Assembly: GCF_000006565.2 (NCBI RefSeq)
Contig: NC_031479.1
Location: forward strand, 4,924,289 to 4,988,288
Length of the DNA: 64,000 nt
Direction of reading: 5' to 3'
Source: Toxoplasma gondii ME49
Lineage: Eukaryota; Apicomplexa; Conoidasida; Eucoccidiorida; Sarcocystidae
Shown one piece after another: positions 1 through 11,157 of this stretch (position 1 is its first letter; every line of letters begins with the position of its first letter). The notes under the pieces are model-generated. The model saw only the letters and a list, made by a program, of their open reading frames with translations. It was not told the DNA's origin and did not search any database. The translations under genes and the position numbers were made by a program.

Positions 1-1925
1 GTACACAAGAGTCGCATGTGCATAACACAGGCTTACAGGCATCTGCATGTGCCGACTTGCGTTTGCAGATCTCGCGACAGACAGCGTCGGTTTTGTGGGG
101 TCTGAAGCATGAAAAAAGGCCTTTGCTGAAGAGAGCCTTGCGGGGGATTTCGACTCTTTCGCGACGAAGACTCGCCACACATTCTCGTACCTGCAGATAG
201 GACGAAGGACCCATGTGCCTCTCGCAACTAATGTGTATCTACAGAGGCACCGCAGAAGCAGCAGCATTTCAAACAAGTCATACGCAGCTGGAGGTGTGAA
301 TCCACGAGACGCAGAAAGAGCCTCGGCAGACGAGGAAATGCACTCGCACCTCCCTGGGGGCCTTCGACCTTCCCGCCTCGAAGAGAACCGGAAAAAACGG
401 ATCTGGTCAAGGATCACTGTGGCCGGTTCACACAGGTTTTTCCTGAACATCACGTCACGAAAACGGGGAACGCATGCAAATGAAGCGCTCCTGTGCAGAG
501 AGGAGAAACGCGGTGCGCATGTCTTGCGATCGAGAACTGCAGAACTCAAATCGAGTACACACAGACACTGTAATGGCTAGGCTGCTGCATGTGACTCCGT
601 TGATGATGCACGAACTATCAGGTTCTTCGTCCTTGCCGTTGAAACGAACCCACAGTTCTTCCCTGTGTCATTTGAATCGCGTATTCAATACTGCATTTTC
701 GATAGTTGCATCACCCGACATAAAATCCTGGCATTTCGCAGTCTAGTGAGGTGATAGTCCACAGCACTCCTGGAGGACGCGGTGGTCTGTATTCCTTGAA
801 CGAAGTTGCATTCAGTAGCCTAGAGACTTAAATGTCTCAACCAATATATATATATATACCTACAGGGTTGCTGCAGCCGTTTAAGTGCAGGTGGAAGGCA
901 TGTGAAACTATTGAAGTAGAGCCTGTGAAAAAGGCTTTGAGAGACTGGGTCAACGGTGAAATTGAGAGGAGGCGCCAGGACCCGCAGAGCCTTTCAGCGG
1001 AAGCCTCACGACGCCTCAAAGTGCTCACACCCGGGCGTTGTGCTTCGCGACCCACCGCGCTGAGCACAGCGCCGTCTCCGGATTTTCTGGACCGTCAAGA
1101 AGCCGCGAAAAAACTGGATTTGCTTGGGAAAAACAGAGGAGCGACGTTTGTCCGCGAAACGCCACGGTGTCGCGTTTCCTTTGAGCAAGGGCGTCGCCGC
1201 CGCACCGCAAGGCGACACTCGCAACTCTGGTTTTGCGCTGTGCGTGGTGTCTTCTCGCTGTGCATGCAAGTTTCCAGCTGTTCACAGAGTAGCCGCGAGG
1301 AAGGTTCTGCGAAAACTAGCAGACGCGAGGAAACTGGCAAAAAAACGACCGCGAAGAGTACGCTGCGGAAACGTCTTGCTTTTCTGCCTCGCCTTCGTCG
1401 CGTCCGACACAGAGGCTGTCTTGTCTCCCCAACGACCGGGAAAGAGGTGGAGAGGCGTTTCTTTCCTTTGAATCCTCTCCGTCCATTGCAGGACTTCCTC
1501 ACTCGGACGGAAGGCAATCACAGCGCGTCCGGTTCGCCTTCCCTCGTCGTCAGCATCGGTTGCTTGCTGAGTCATCGGCACGCAGGCTGGCATCCCGCCT
1601 CAGAGAAGGAGGTCCTTTGCCGCGGAAGTCAAGGAGGGAAGAGCTCTCGACGCCAGCTGACAGCAGTTCTGTTGTTTCGCGCGTATTCTTCGTGTTTTGC
1701 GATGCCCACTGTCCTCCCTTTCTCTTCCTTCTCCCTTCAGTCGCCGACCACAAGCCCTCCCTGTCTCCCGCCTCCCCTTCCTGACCCTGTCTCTCTTCCT
1801 CGGAGTGTCTCCTCCTCTCTTGATCCACAGGTTGTTCCCCGGCTCTCTCGCGCAGCTTCGACCTTCCTGCCTCAGTGGCTCTTCTACTTCCCTCCTGTCT
1901 CTTCGTGCCGTCGCCTCTTTCCAGC
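1..1925. other. 5' flank of the UPF3 gene
   Basis: No gene could be supported here. Several open frames exist on both strands, but they overlap one another, are Arg/Ser/Cys-rich and show no family similarity. A short AT repeat lies at about 844-858. The stretch from about 1600 is strongly pyrimidine-rich and leads into the UPF3 start, so it probably holds its promoter and 5' UTR. An upstream non-coding exon cannot be excluded. Confidence 0.5.
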
Positions 1926-4900
1926 ATGCCTCCTCGAGAAGCGCCGACGAGCCGCCCACGAGGCGAGAGGCCAGAGTTCGCTTCCGGAGGATCTTCCTCT
2001 GCGACGGGAGTCGCTCCGCGGCGTTCCTTTGTTCCAGGAATGATTTTAACCAAGCAGCTGCTCATCCCTGTCAAGTCGACTTCTCCCTCGTACGCTGCAG
2101 GCAGTGCTGCGCGAGACAAAAACACAGCGACGCCCGCTCGACCTCCCTCCACCTCGCGCTCGAGTCTCTCTGCATCTTCTTCCTCTTCCTCTTCTGCGTC
2201 GTCTTCTACCTCTTCGTCGTCTTCTGCTCTCTCTTCTTCTTCGTCTTCTGCTTTTTCTTCTTCGTCTCCCTCTCAGCACCGGGGCCAGCAGCCTTCGTCC
2301 GTTCTCTCATCCGTTTCTGCGGGTGCGGCGTCTTCTGCGCGACCGGGAGAAGATGGCCGCGCGTCTCGCGGGGTGTGCAGCCGAGGAGACTCTCGCGGCG
2401 GAGACAAGCTAGGAGTCTCGAACCAGGCGCCTTCACGGAACTCGCCAGCTGGCCTCGGAGCAGACGCGGCGTCTGGCGGCCGGCGGGGGGAGAGAGAGCC
2501 TAGGGCGCCACAGATCTTTCGCGGAGGCAGAGAAGCGAGAGAGCAGAAGCCGTCGAACTTAAGCCGCGGTCGAGACATACCGGCGACGTCGGCGGAGCGC
2601 GGAGGAGACGGCGCGTCGGACCGAGGAGGCTGCCCGAAGCAAGAGGAAGCCAGAGGGAGCGAGACACGAGACAGAGGAGACACTGGAGAGAACGACGCGA
2701 AGGGAGGGAAGCCGAGTGAAGACACAACCTCCGAGAATGTGCAAGCGACGACCCAAGCCTACAAGGCCAAGACGAAGACCAAGGGTGAGAGCAATGCCGG
2801 AGCGAGAGACAGAGAGAAACACAGAGAGAGACAGAGAGACAGAGAGAAACACAAAGAGACAGAGAAAGAGAGAGGGAGGGAAGACATTTCCGTCTTCTCC
2901 AGCAGTCTGTCTCCCGTGTCACTGCCTTCTTTGCCGTCTCTCCTTTCTTCTCCGACCTGATGAGCACACTGTCCGTTTCCTTTCCCTCTCGCATGCGGTT
3001 CTGCGAGGCTTTCCTCCTTCATCGCCGCGGCTTCCCTTTGCACTGTCACTCCATTTCAAGACCAAGAGAGTCTTTCCCTCTTGGTCGTTCCTTCTGCGTC
3101 TCTTCCTCTCTCGCTGCGTCACACGCCTGTCCCTGTGTGTTGTTTGTTTTTTCCGCTGCATGCGTCGCGGTCTCTGTGGTGTGCGGCCCTTCTGTTCTCT
3201 GTGGTGGTGTGTGGATGTGCCTCCACGCCTTTCTCGCGTTTTCTCTGGGCGTCTTCGTCCTCTCCTTCGCCACCGCGCACCGCGGCATATGTCTCCTTTT
3301 TCTCCAGTCGTCGTACGGCTGCTCCCGCCCTCCGCGCGCGAGGAAGATCTCCTCGAACTCGTCGCGGCACCCCTCCAGGGGAAAATGTCGTGGACGCGCT
3401 TCGTCCCTGGCCGCCAACAGTACGAGAGACATCTTTCCTCGCAAGGGAGAACCGAAGCGATTGAAGAAGAAGACGGAGGGAAGAATGACACGCAGAAGAG
3501 GAAGGAACAGAAGCGTATGATGATGAAACAAGAAGGAAGAGAAGGACAGGGAGAAGCGGAGGAAACAGACGAGGTGCAGAAGAGGGGGATAAGGAAAAGA
3601 CGGCGAGGAAGAGACAAGTCAACAGAGAAAGCACGGTCGTTTGCGTATTGCGTAGGCCAAACGAGTAGAGAACACCGAGTGGAGGGGAAGAACGCAGGAA
3701 GAAGGAGACGACGCAGGAGAAGAAACGGACAGGAAGTACTGGAGGGAACAACGGAAGCGCAAAGAGAAGAGAAGAAACAGATGAAATAGACGAAGGAGAT
3801 CACGTTTCAGCAGACGGAGACGAAGAAAAATAGGGGATGGGGGCAACGGCGAAGAAGTCGAAACGAAGGAAGGCAATGCATACATGGGAGACAGAAGAGA
3901 CACGCAGTGCTGGTTCCAGAATTCACCGTTTTTGTGTACACTGTGGAAGCGTGGTTGGCGATGTTAGAGGAGAGAAATGGAGAAAGAAAAGAAAACGCTT
4001 TTGGTTTTCCCTCAGGAAATCGGATGTCCCCAGTCGGAACAGCACCTGGTACGTCAACTTTTCAACTGAAGAGGACGCGGACGACTTCATCAAGAGTTTC
4101 CACGTGAGTCCGACTTAAGAAGAAGTCTCTTTCTTTCTCGCTTTCCTCACCCTCCCTTCTCGTTCGCCTCGACCTGCCCTTTTTGGATGCCCTTTTCTCT
4201 CTCCCTTCAGTTGCGGGAGTTTTCCTTTTTTCTCTTCTCTTCTCGCCTTCTTGTGTTTGTACCCTTTTCTTCTTTCCTCGACGCGTTCTTCGCTTTTTCT
4301 TCCTTCGTCTCGTTTCCTTCTGTCTCCATGTTTCTCCTCGCTCACGACTTCTCTCTCTCTCCAGGGGTGCGTGTCTGCTCTTGCGCGTTCCTCGGGCTCC
4401 TCCGGCTCGGCGCTCGAGGCAGGACAGTCGCTATCTGGACTCGATTGGCGAGTGCATCAGGTGTACTTTTCGCCTGTGCTTGTCTCGCGCGTTTTCACTT
4501 TTTTTCGTTTCCAGGGAAAGGTGTTTGTCGATGAACGCCACAATACTTTCAAGGCCGTGGCGCGCCTCGCGCCCTACCAGAAGGTTCCGCGAAAAACAGG
4601 GCCTGACCGTCGTGAAGGGAGCCTTGCAAAGGGTAGGCATCTCGTCCGTTTTGTCTCCGGTTCTTCTCTTTCGCGTGTGCCGTTTTCTCCTCCTGCGCCT
4701 CTCCGGATTCCTGTTCCTTCTCGTGCTTCTGTTCTCGCGTATCCCAGTCGCTCGTCGCATGCGAGACGAATCAGCCGTTATTCCTCTCTCCGATCTTCAG
4801 CTAGTGTCCCTCTTCTCTTTTCTGGTTCTCCCTTTTCCCTAGTTTTTCTCCGCCTGTCGCCCTTCTCGTTTCTATTTTCCTGTCTTCAGTTGAGGGGGCG

Positions 4901-6670
4901 TTTCTTTTTTTTTCTCCTTTCCTCTCTCGCCTTGTTCTTCTCTCCTCGCTTCAGCTGCACTTTCCTTCCTTCGCCTCCTCTGTTCTTCGTCTGCAAAGCG
5001 CGGTTGTTCTGGCGTCTTCTGACTTGACTTTCTCATTCGCAGTCTCGCGTCTCTCTTCTTTCTCTTGTTCTTTGCTCTTCTCCTCTCACCCCTGTCGGGT
5101 TCGTGTCTCGCGCTGTCTCCTGTGTCGCTTTTCCGCTGTCTGCGTCAAAGGTCTCCCTTCTTCACTGTCTCTCCGTCTCGTCTTGCCTGTGCAGCTTTGC
5201 TTTCCTTGCAGTTCTTCCTTAGCTGTCTTCTTCCTGTGTACGGTCCTTTTCTTCTTCTGGCCCTTCTCTCCTCAGATCCACTCTACGTCAACTTCTTGCA
5301 AGCTCTCAAAGACGGCACAGCGTTTGAATCGCACGCGGCTCCACCGGGCTCGGAGGAACTCGAGACTGTCGTCGATGGTGAGATCCGAAGGCGCATTTCG
5401 CGAAAGCTTTGTGTCACAGACTGCAGTGTCTCTCCCAGTGCTGCGTCTTCTCTCTTGCTCGTGTCCTTTTCTGGCTTTCCTCTTCTCTTTCGGCACCTGT
5501 GGAGAAGGAACATGTTTCTCGGACCCCCCATTGGAAGGGCGCTCCGTCCTCGCTCTTCAGAGACAAGCAGCCGCGCGCGGGGGAGCGGGGGGATGGGGAT
5601 GGGGGTGGTTCGTGTTTCTCTCTTTCTGTCTGGCCCTTTTTCTTTGCTTTTCTCCGTTTTCTACGATCGCGCGTCTGGCAGGGGAGCGGCGTTGTCGCGC
5701 CGGCAGACATCTCTCTGTCGGATGTGGTGTGCTTTCTTGTTGATGCGTTCGCTCGTTTTCTGTTCTTCATTCTCTGCAATCGAGAGACGAGGGGAGCGGC
5801 ACGCGACCCTGGCGAGTGAGGTTGGCGACCTTCTGCAGCGAGAGCACCGTTTGCGATAAAGTTTCCTGCGAAACGCTTTTACAGTTGCTTAGAGAGAAAC
5901 TCGCCACTCGTCAAACAAGAACAAGCGACAAGTCCCTCTGCGGTGCCGCAGGCTTGTGACGACTTTGATGAGGCAGTTCGCGCGTTCACACGTCCTTCTT
6001 CATTTCTGTGCAGACGATGGGGTGACACTCTCTTCCCTCGTTCTCGCGCTGAGAGAAAAGTACGGTGTCAAAACCTTCGTGAAAGTAAGTGCGGCAAAAA
6101 CAAGCGTTCGTCGTCTCTGAGGAAGACCCGCTAGTCGGCACACTCAAAGCAAGTCGAGACGGAGTATCCGAGGAAGTTTGGAAAAGAACAGCAGAAAGAG
6201 CTGCAGACGCTCTTACGCCGATGCACACCCTGTAGTCTTTGTGTCTTTAACGCATGCTTTGGACGGGACCGTTCGCTTCTAACACAAAGAAACGCGTATC
6301 GACTTGACTGTATTCACGGTCGGACACAGGCCTCGTGGTCTCCACGAGTCTGCGTCGACCTCTCCCGCAGTGTGAAACGAGCGACCCCCTATATCTCTGC
6401 GTCTGTAGTCAGATGTTTTTTCATCTTCCACTCGTAAGGATGTACTCTTTTGACTGGAGAAAAACACAGCGGGGAGCTTCCTGTCCTTTTTCCAATCCTT
6501 TCCAGGACGTTCGCCGTTAGGTCTCGACTTCTGAACGTAGTCGTTCCGGGCAGCTTGGTGTCCTGTGCACTGTCACTGAATCGTAGAGCTCTGTCGCAGA
6601 GTACGATTCGTTTCTCACATTCGAATGCGCAAAATAAACGATAAATGTGCATTCACTGTACATACGTTTC

Positions 6671-6706
<36 letters not shown>

Positions 6707-8569
6707 ACATATGTATATACATATATATGTAGGTATGCTTTTTATGCTCTCCCGTTTTTCTAGAGTGTTTTCATGTCGTTGCCCCCGAAGGGGCTGGTCA
6801 CCGGTGTTCCGTTTGTGTGTTTATCTTTCCTGTTTCTTTCAGGGGTGTCCGTACACTCTGGCCATGTGGCGTCGTACCTTCGCTGTGAGCGGTTCGGAGG
6901 AGGAAGTGAGTTTTCCTGCGACGTCTCCGTCGCGTCTCCTCACTCCGTTCACCTCGCTTCTTCCTGTGGCGCTTCGCTCTCTCTGTTCCGTCGATTGCTC
7001 GACTCGTCTGTGTTCTCTGCGTCGCTCAACTGCTATTCCTACCAAGCGCCCGGAACTCGTCCACTCTGATTCGAGAAAAAGACTGTAGCTCTGTAGACAC
7101 CCCCTCCATATTTCTCGCTTTCTTCGCTGGTTGCCTGCTAGCTAGTAGTAAACTGCCAATCTCCGACGCAAAACGCCCAGAGCAAAATGCCGAGAGAACG
7201 AGAAGGCGACGCGTCGTGGTGTGCCCCCCCCTCCCCTACGACTTACTGTCTCTGTGGCTTTGTGCTCACTCGATCCTAAATCGAAATCGAGAACTTCTGG
7301 GGGAAGTAGAAAACGTGATTACAACTTTCCGCCCTGCGAAAAGGCTATCCATCCCCGGTAGAGCTTCTGAGATACGAGAGGTGCACCAAAGTGTCTCACT
7401 GCCAGGCTGTACAGAGCGTGTGGGGGTTGTGGGGTCGGGAAGGGGGCTGGCTTGTGAGTTTCTCACAATGGCTAGCTGTCTACTTGTACGACAATTAAGT
7501 CGGAGCATCGCCAGTTAAGGTTTGCAGCGCTTCCTATACTCCTTTTGACCCACAATTATCTCTTCATATCGTTATAGCAGTTCACTACCGATGAAGTGGT
7601 GTGCCATTTCCTCTGCTCCGCAGCATCACAGCGATCTGTTTGTCTCGTGGCTGCATGCTCTGTTTCGCTCGTGCGTTCTTCCTCTTTATGGGATCGCTAG
7701 GACCTCGAGGCTTCTGGTGACCGCAACGAGGTCGAGAGGAGAGACGAAAAGAGCGCCGTCCGCCGCCGCGGAAAAGGATCAGCGAAAACGGCTCGAGAAA
7801 CCCAGCGCACGCCCGCTGCTGCGTCGAGTGTACAGACTGCCTCAGGGCCTCCAGGAGCCTCTGGAGCGAGGAGCCTCCGGCCTGGACCCTCGCCGTCTTC
7901 AACGCAGTCGAACTCTTCTGATACCTCTCGCTCCACTGCCGTACGCCTTCGGATGTGTGATAAAACTCTCGTAACGTCCTATTTGAAGCGTAGAAAGTTC
8001 CAGAAACGACGCGTAGACTCGAAGTGTCTGATGACAAGCGCTTTATCTCTGTGTGAGGATCGTCCGTGTCGTTAGTTCGTTCCCTTCTCAAAAGCCAGCT
8101 GGTTACCGCGACCGAGCGCTTCTGCGGAAGTCTTGTCCGCGTTTGCTCTTTTTGCTAATCTGGAAAAAGACAACCCGCGATTTTCCGCGGCCGCAGTCGT
8201 GGTTTCATGCGTCCTTCGTTTCGAGAGACGGCACAGATGGCGCACGGGGTGTGTTGCTGCTGAGTGTGTTTCTTTCATGATGTTGTCAGGGAAGCGGCTA
8301 AAACGCTCTCATATCGGGAGTGCTTCGCTCCTGCGCCACGACTCGCTGGGGCTTCCGTCAAGTGTGGGGTTTCCTGATTTCGTCTCTGTTTAAAATGATT
8401 TGTGTCTCTTCGCGTTTCGTGTGTTCTGCTTTTCCAGCACCAAGGAACAACGGGCAGTGAAGCTCGAGGAGTCTGGCGCGCTCTGCTGGGAATTCAGAAG
8501 AGACCCACCACAGCCGGTGGCTCCGCGAAACCTGCGAACGAGCCACAAGCAAAGGCGTCTATCTCGTGA
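1926..8569 (+). CDS. UPF3: UPF3 (Smg-4/UPF3 family) nonsense-mediated decay factor, nine exons
   Basis: UPF3 links exon-junction complexes to UPF2 and UPF1 in nonsense-mediated mRNA decay and shuttles between nucleus and cytoplasm. Proposed exons: 1926-2784, 3308-3419, 4034-4103, 4515-4632, 5276-5377, 6014-6084, 6843-6905, 7701-7970, 8438-8569 (598 aa). The UPF3 RNP-like domain runs over exons 2-5 (about residues 287-420), with VVVRLLPPSAREEDLLEL, FVPGRQ, then YVNFSTEEDADDFI, GKVFVDE, ARLAPYQKVP and DPLYVNFLQAL in family order. Phases agree at every junction. Residues 1-286 are a disordered Ser/Arg/Glu-rich extension with poly-Ser at about 78-116. Exons 1-7 are well supported. Exon 8 (acceptor gctag, donor uncertain between 7940 and 7970) and exon 9 are the weakest part. 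The gene is split by long pyrimidine-rich introns. Family assignment is firm; the C terminus is provisional. Confidence 0.82.
2157..2275 (+). repeat. Ser-codon (TCT/TCG/TCC) tract in UPF3 exon 1
   Basis: A run of serine codons, broken only by a few Ala, Thr, Leu or Phe, encodes a low-complexity region at about residues 78-116. It lies outside the conserved domain and is probably disordered and length-variable between strains. Confidence 0.8.
2801..2879 (+). repeat. Purine-only GA/GACA tract in UPF3 intron 1
   Basis: Nearly pure purine sequence built from gagaca and gagaaacaca-like units begins 16 bases after the proposed donor at 2785. In the retained reading frame it would encode Arg/Glu/Lys/His repeats. 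Joining 2784 to 3308 restores the conserved domain exactly, so it is placed in the intron. Confidence 0.65.
6674..6735. repeat. (AT)n microsatellite in UPF3 intron 6
   Basis: A long alternating AT tract is followed by gtatacat and atgtatac-type units. It lies between exons 6 and 7 of the UPF3 model. Confidence 0.9.
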
Positions 8570-11073
8570 CAGATGCGTGCCGAAGTCGAACAGAGCTGCT
8601 GAGAGATAATTGCTCCCAGGACGAGGGGTTGGTAGATACACTGAGTGTTCTCAAAACCACGCTGGACCTGCAAGAAGATCAATCGTTAATGTCACGGGAT
8701 CGAGGTTCGAGTGTGTAGCGTGGTTGCGGAGGGAGCGGGCTTCACCTGGCGTTTTCGGAGAAGCAAGAAGGAAAGTATGCAGAAGAGAGATGGGCCAGCT
8801 GCGGAGAAAGACCCACGCTGAGGCGCAAAAGGTGTCTCACACCGGCAACTTCACGTCGAAAGGGAAACTAGCGCGGTTCCAGACGAAGACGTGTGGTCTG
8901 CTTTGCAAGATGTGCCAACGGAAAGAGGCATTTTGGCACATTTTCGGTCCTTGCTTACATTCACACACTGGTGATTGGTTTTTGTAAGGGGAAGTTCTTT
9001 CCCTGTTCTTTCGGAACTCTCCCGCTGCTCTGTCTCGCGCTCTACGTCGCCCTGTATGCATACACAGACGTAGCAGCGGCGATCACACGACGGAAAGAGG
9101 GGAGAACGTCGGATTGTTTTGTCGGCTTTACTTCTGTTCAGTGGGCAGAAACATCTTTTAAGAAAACCTGCTAAAACGAATACACATGTGGACTCTTCGG
9201 GCGGATTCAGGCTGAGACTTCCAATGAAACAACTTGCGGCAAGTACCCAGCGTATCAAAAGATTCTTTCTACTTGAGCTCCACACAAAAACAGCCACTAA
9301 GTGTTTCCACACCGGGCCTAACGGCATCATGTTTTTGAAACGTGCACTCCTGCCACTCAAACGAAGAAAACACAGATGGTAGAAATGTCAATGCGGCACG
9401 GGGAAGTAGGGGAAAGGAAAACGGGTTAAACTGGTAAAGGTTCCTGTTTTTTCGATATGGAGTCCCTGGTTGCATTTGCTGACAGATGACGACAGCATAG
9501 ATTTGACGGTTGTTTGTCTCGAGCTGGGTCCCCAATTGCTAGACAGGATTTAACTTTTGCGTCTGGAAGTGCAGGGGGGGAAGATGAAAAGTCGTGTTTC
9601 GGCGCAGTCGACCAGTGCAACGCAGGTTCTCGATACATCTTGGATCTACTACGCAGCGTCATTTGCACCCTCGTACAGCCGTTCGAGTTACGCATTCTCC
9701 CGTATAGCTTGCTTTCCGGTGTATAAATTCGCTGTGGCCTTGCGTTTTGACTAGTGCCACAGATCTTTACCGCAACTGCTTCGCACGCCTCTAGGTGCAA
9801 AATACGTAACGCGCAGGACGCTGATTATTCAAACACGAAGATACGCATAGAGAACACTTCATTACGGCTGGTTCAACCGACTCTAAATCCCTTGTCAATG
9901 CAGGTTGTGTTTTGCCTGTCGGTGTAAATAATGTGCCAGCCCGGTGCTGAGCTTTGCCCAAATGGGGGTTCCATGCTAACAACAGTTCCGGCGACAGAAG
10001 TCGGTAAAGGGGCATCATGTGTGGCCGGATCCGGACAGGTAGTTACTGCTGAATGAGCCTATACATTGATTTACGTGAGAGAGGGAATGAGGGTTCAGGA
10101 AAGCAAGCACAACAGGCAAAGGATTCAAACTACTGCGTGTCAACGCGACCACAAGGAGCGGCTGGAATACTAAATTTGCGTGAAAAAGAATGCCTTGACA
10201 ACAGCCGGACCGCCTACGCAGAGAACATGTTAGCAACGACGGGTGGCTTTCTTTAATATGGCCAATCGTTCTATGGTCCATTGGTTTCATGCCATACATA
10301 CCGGCGGGCTAGCTCACTCCATGTGCATTGTTTCCGCCCTAAAGTGCTACGCAGGTCACCGAAGCGAGATGCACTCCAGCTTTCCTTAGAAAGTGTACCC
10401 TGTTCTGTCTCGTGTGGTGTGAACTACATCAAGAATAAAAAGCGTAACCGCCCGACTCTTAGTCTGGTGCGAGGGAAAGGGAGTTTGTTACTTCAGCACA
10501 CGGCCAGCTAGTCGCGTTTTCAGTGGCGCTGGTGAGCTCCCGTTCTACACAGCTCTCCTGCTGTCGCTTCGTGTTGGTCGCTAGCATGCTGTTGAGTCTG
10601 TTTCAGCCTCCTTTTACGTTGCTGTACGACTTGCCACAATCGTTTCCTTTATTTAATCTACGTCGCTTCCCTTAATTGGCATAGTTGCTTGCATCAGTCA
10701 CTCAGCCATCTGACAGGACGTTGCTCCTATCGATGTCAGGTATGATGCTCTGTGGCCCATCGCGAGCCTGAGTCTTACGTCTGCGATTTGAAAACAGCGG
10801 TAAAAGCTGCAAGGTTCTCTGTCCGTACCCGATGAAGTTTGTCAAAAGAACGGATTCAAGGGTTTTTGATTTTTGTGGGTTTCGGGGGCCAAGGCCCTCG
10901 CATGTTAATCATTTAGGCCCATCTTGGGGGGCACATCTCTGTCAGCACTGCCATCCATCCTAGTTCAACACAGCAATCATCGAAGGTAAATGATCTGCGC
11001 CATCTGCGACTGATCAAGTCTCCTATCAGTTGCAGAGACGCGGCTGTTGAGAGCCGTTCCGTAGTTTGCAGAG
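8570..11073. other. Intergenic: UPF3 3' UTR and AMA promoter region
   Basis: About 2.5 kb with no supportable gene. Open frames on the minus strand (for example 9360-8851) lack family features and a convincing splice structure. Base composition is more balanced than in the flanking exons. Confidence 0.5.
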
Positions 11074-11157
11074 ATGGCTTGTCCCGGTCTACGAAGACCT
11101 TCCGAACAACCAGTGGTTGGCAAAGTACTCGGTTTCGTTTGGGACATCCGAGACATC

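Noticed and set aside
832..2043. 403-codon open frame overlapping the UPF3 start
   Set aside because: Cys/Arg/Ser-rich with no family likeness; it runs through the UPF3 N-terminal coding sequence in another frame, where UPF3 has better support.
2919..3803. Long minus-strand frame opposite UPF3 introns 1 and 2
   Set aside because: Ser/Phe/Arg-rich shadow of purine/pyrimidine-biased intron DNA; it opposes exon 2, which carries the conserved UPF3 motif.
8851..9360. 169-codon minus-strand frame between UPF3 and AMA
   Set aside because: No domain, odd composition, and no convincing splice or promoter context.
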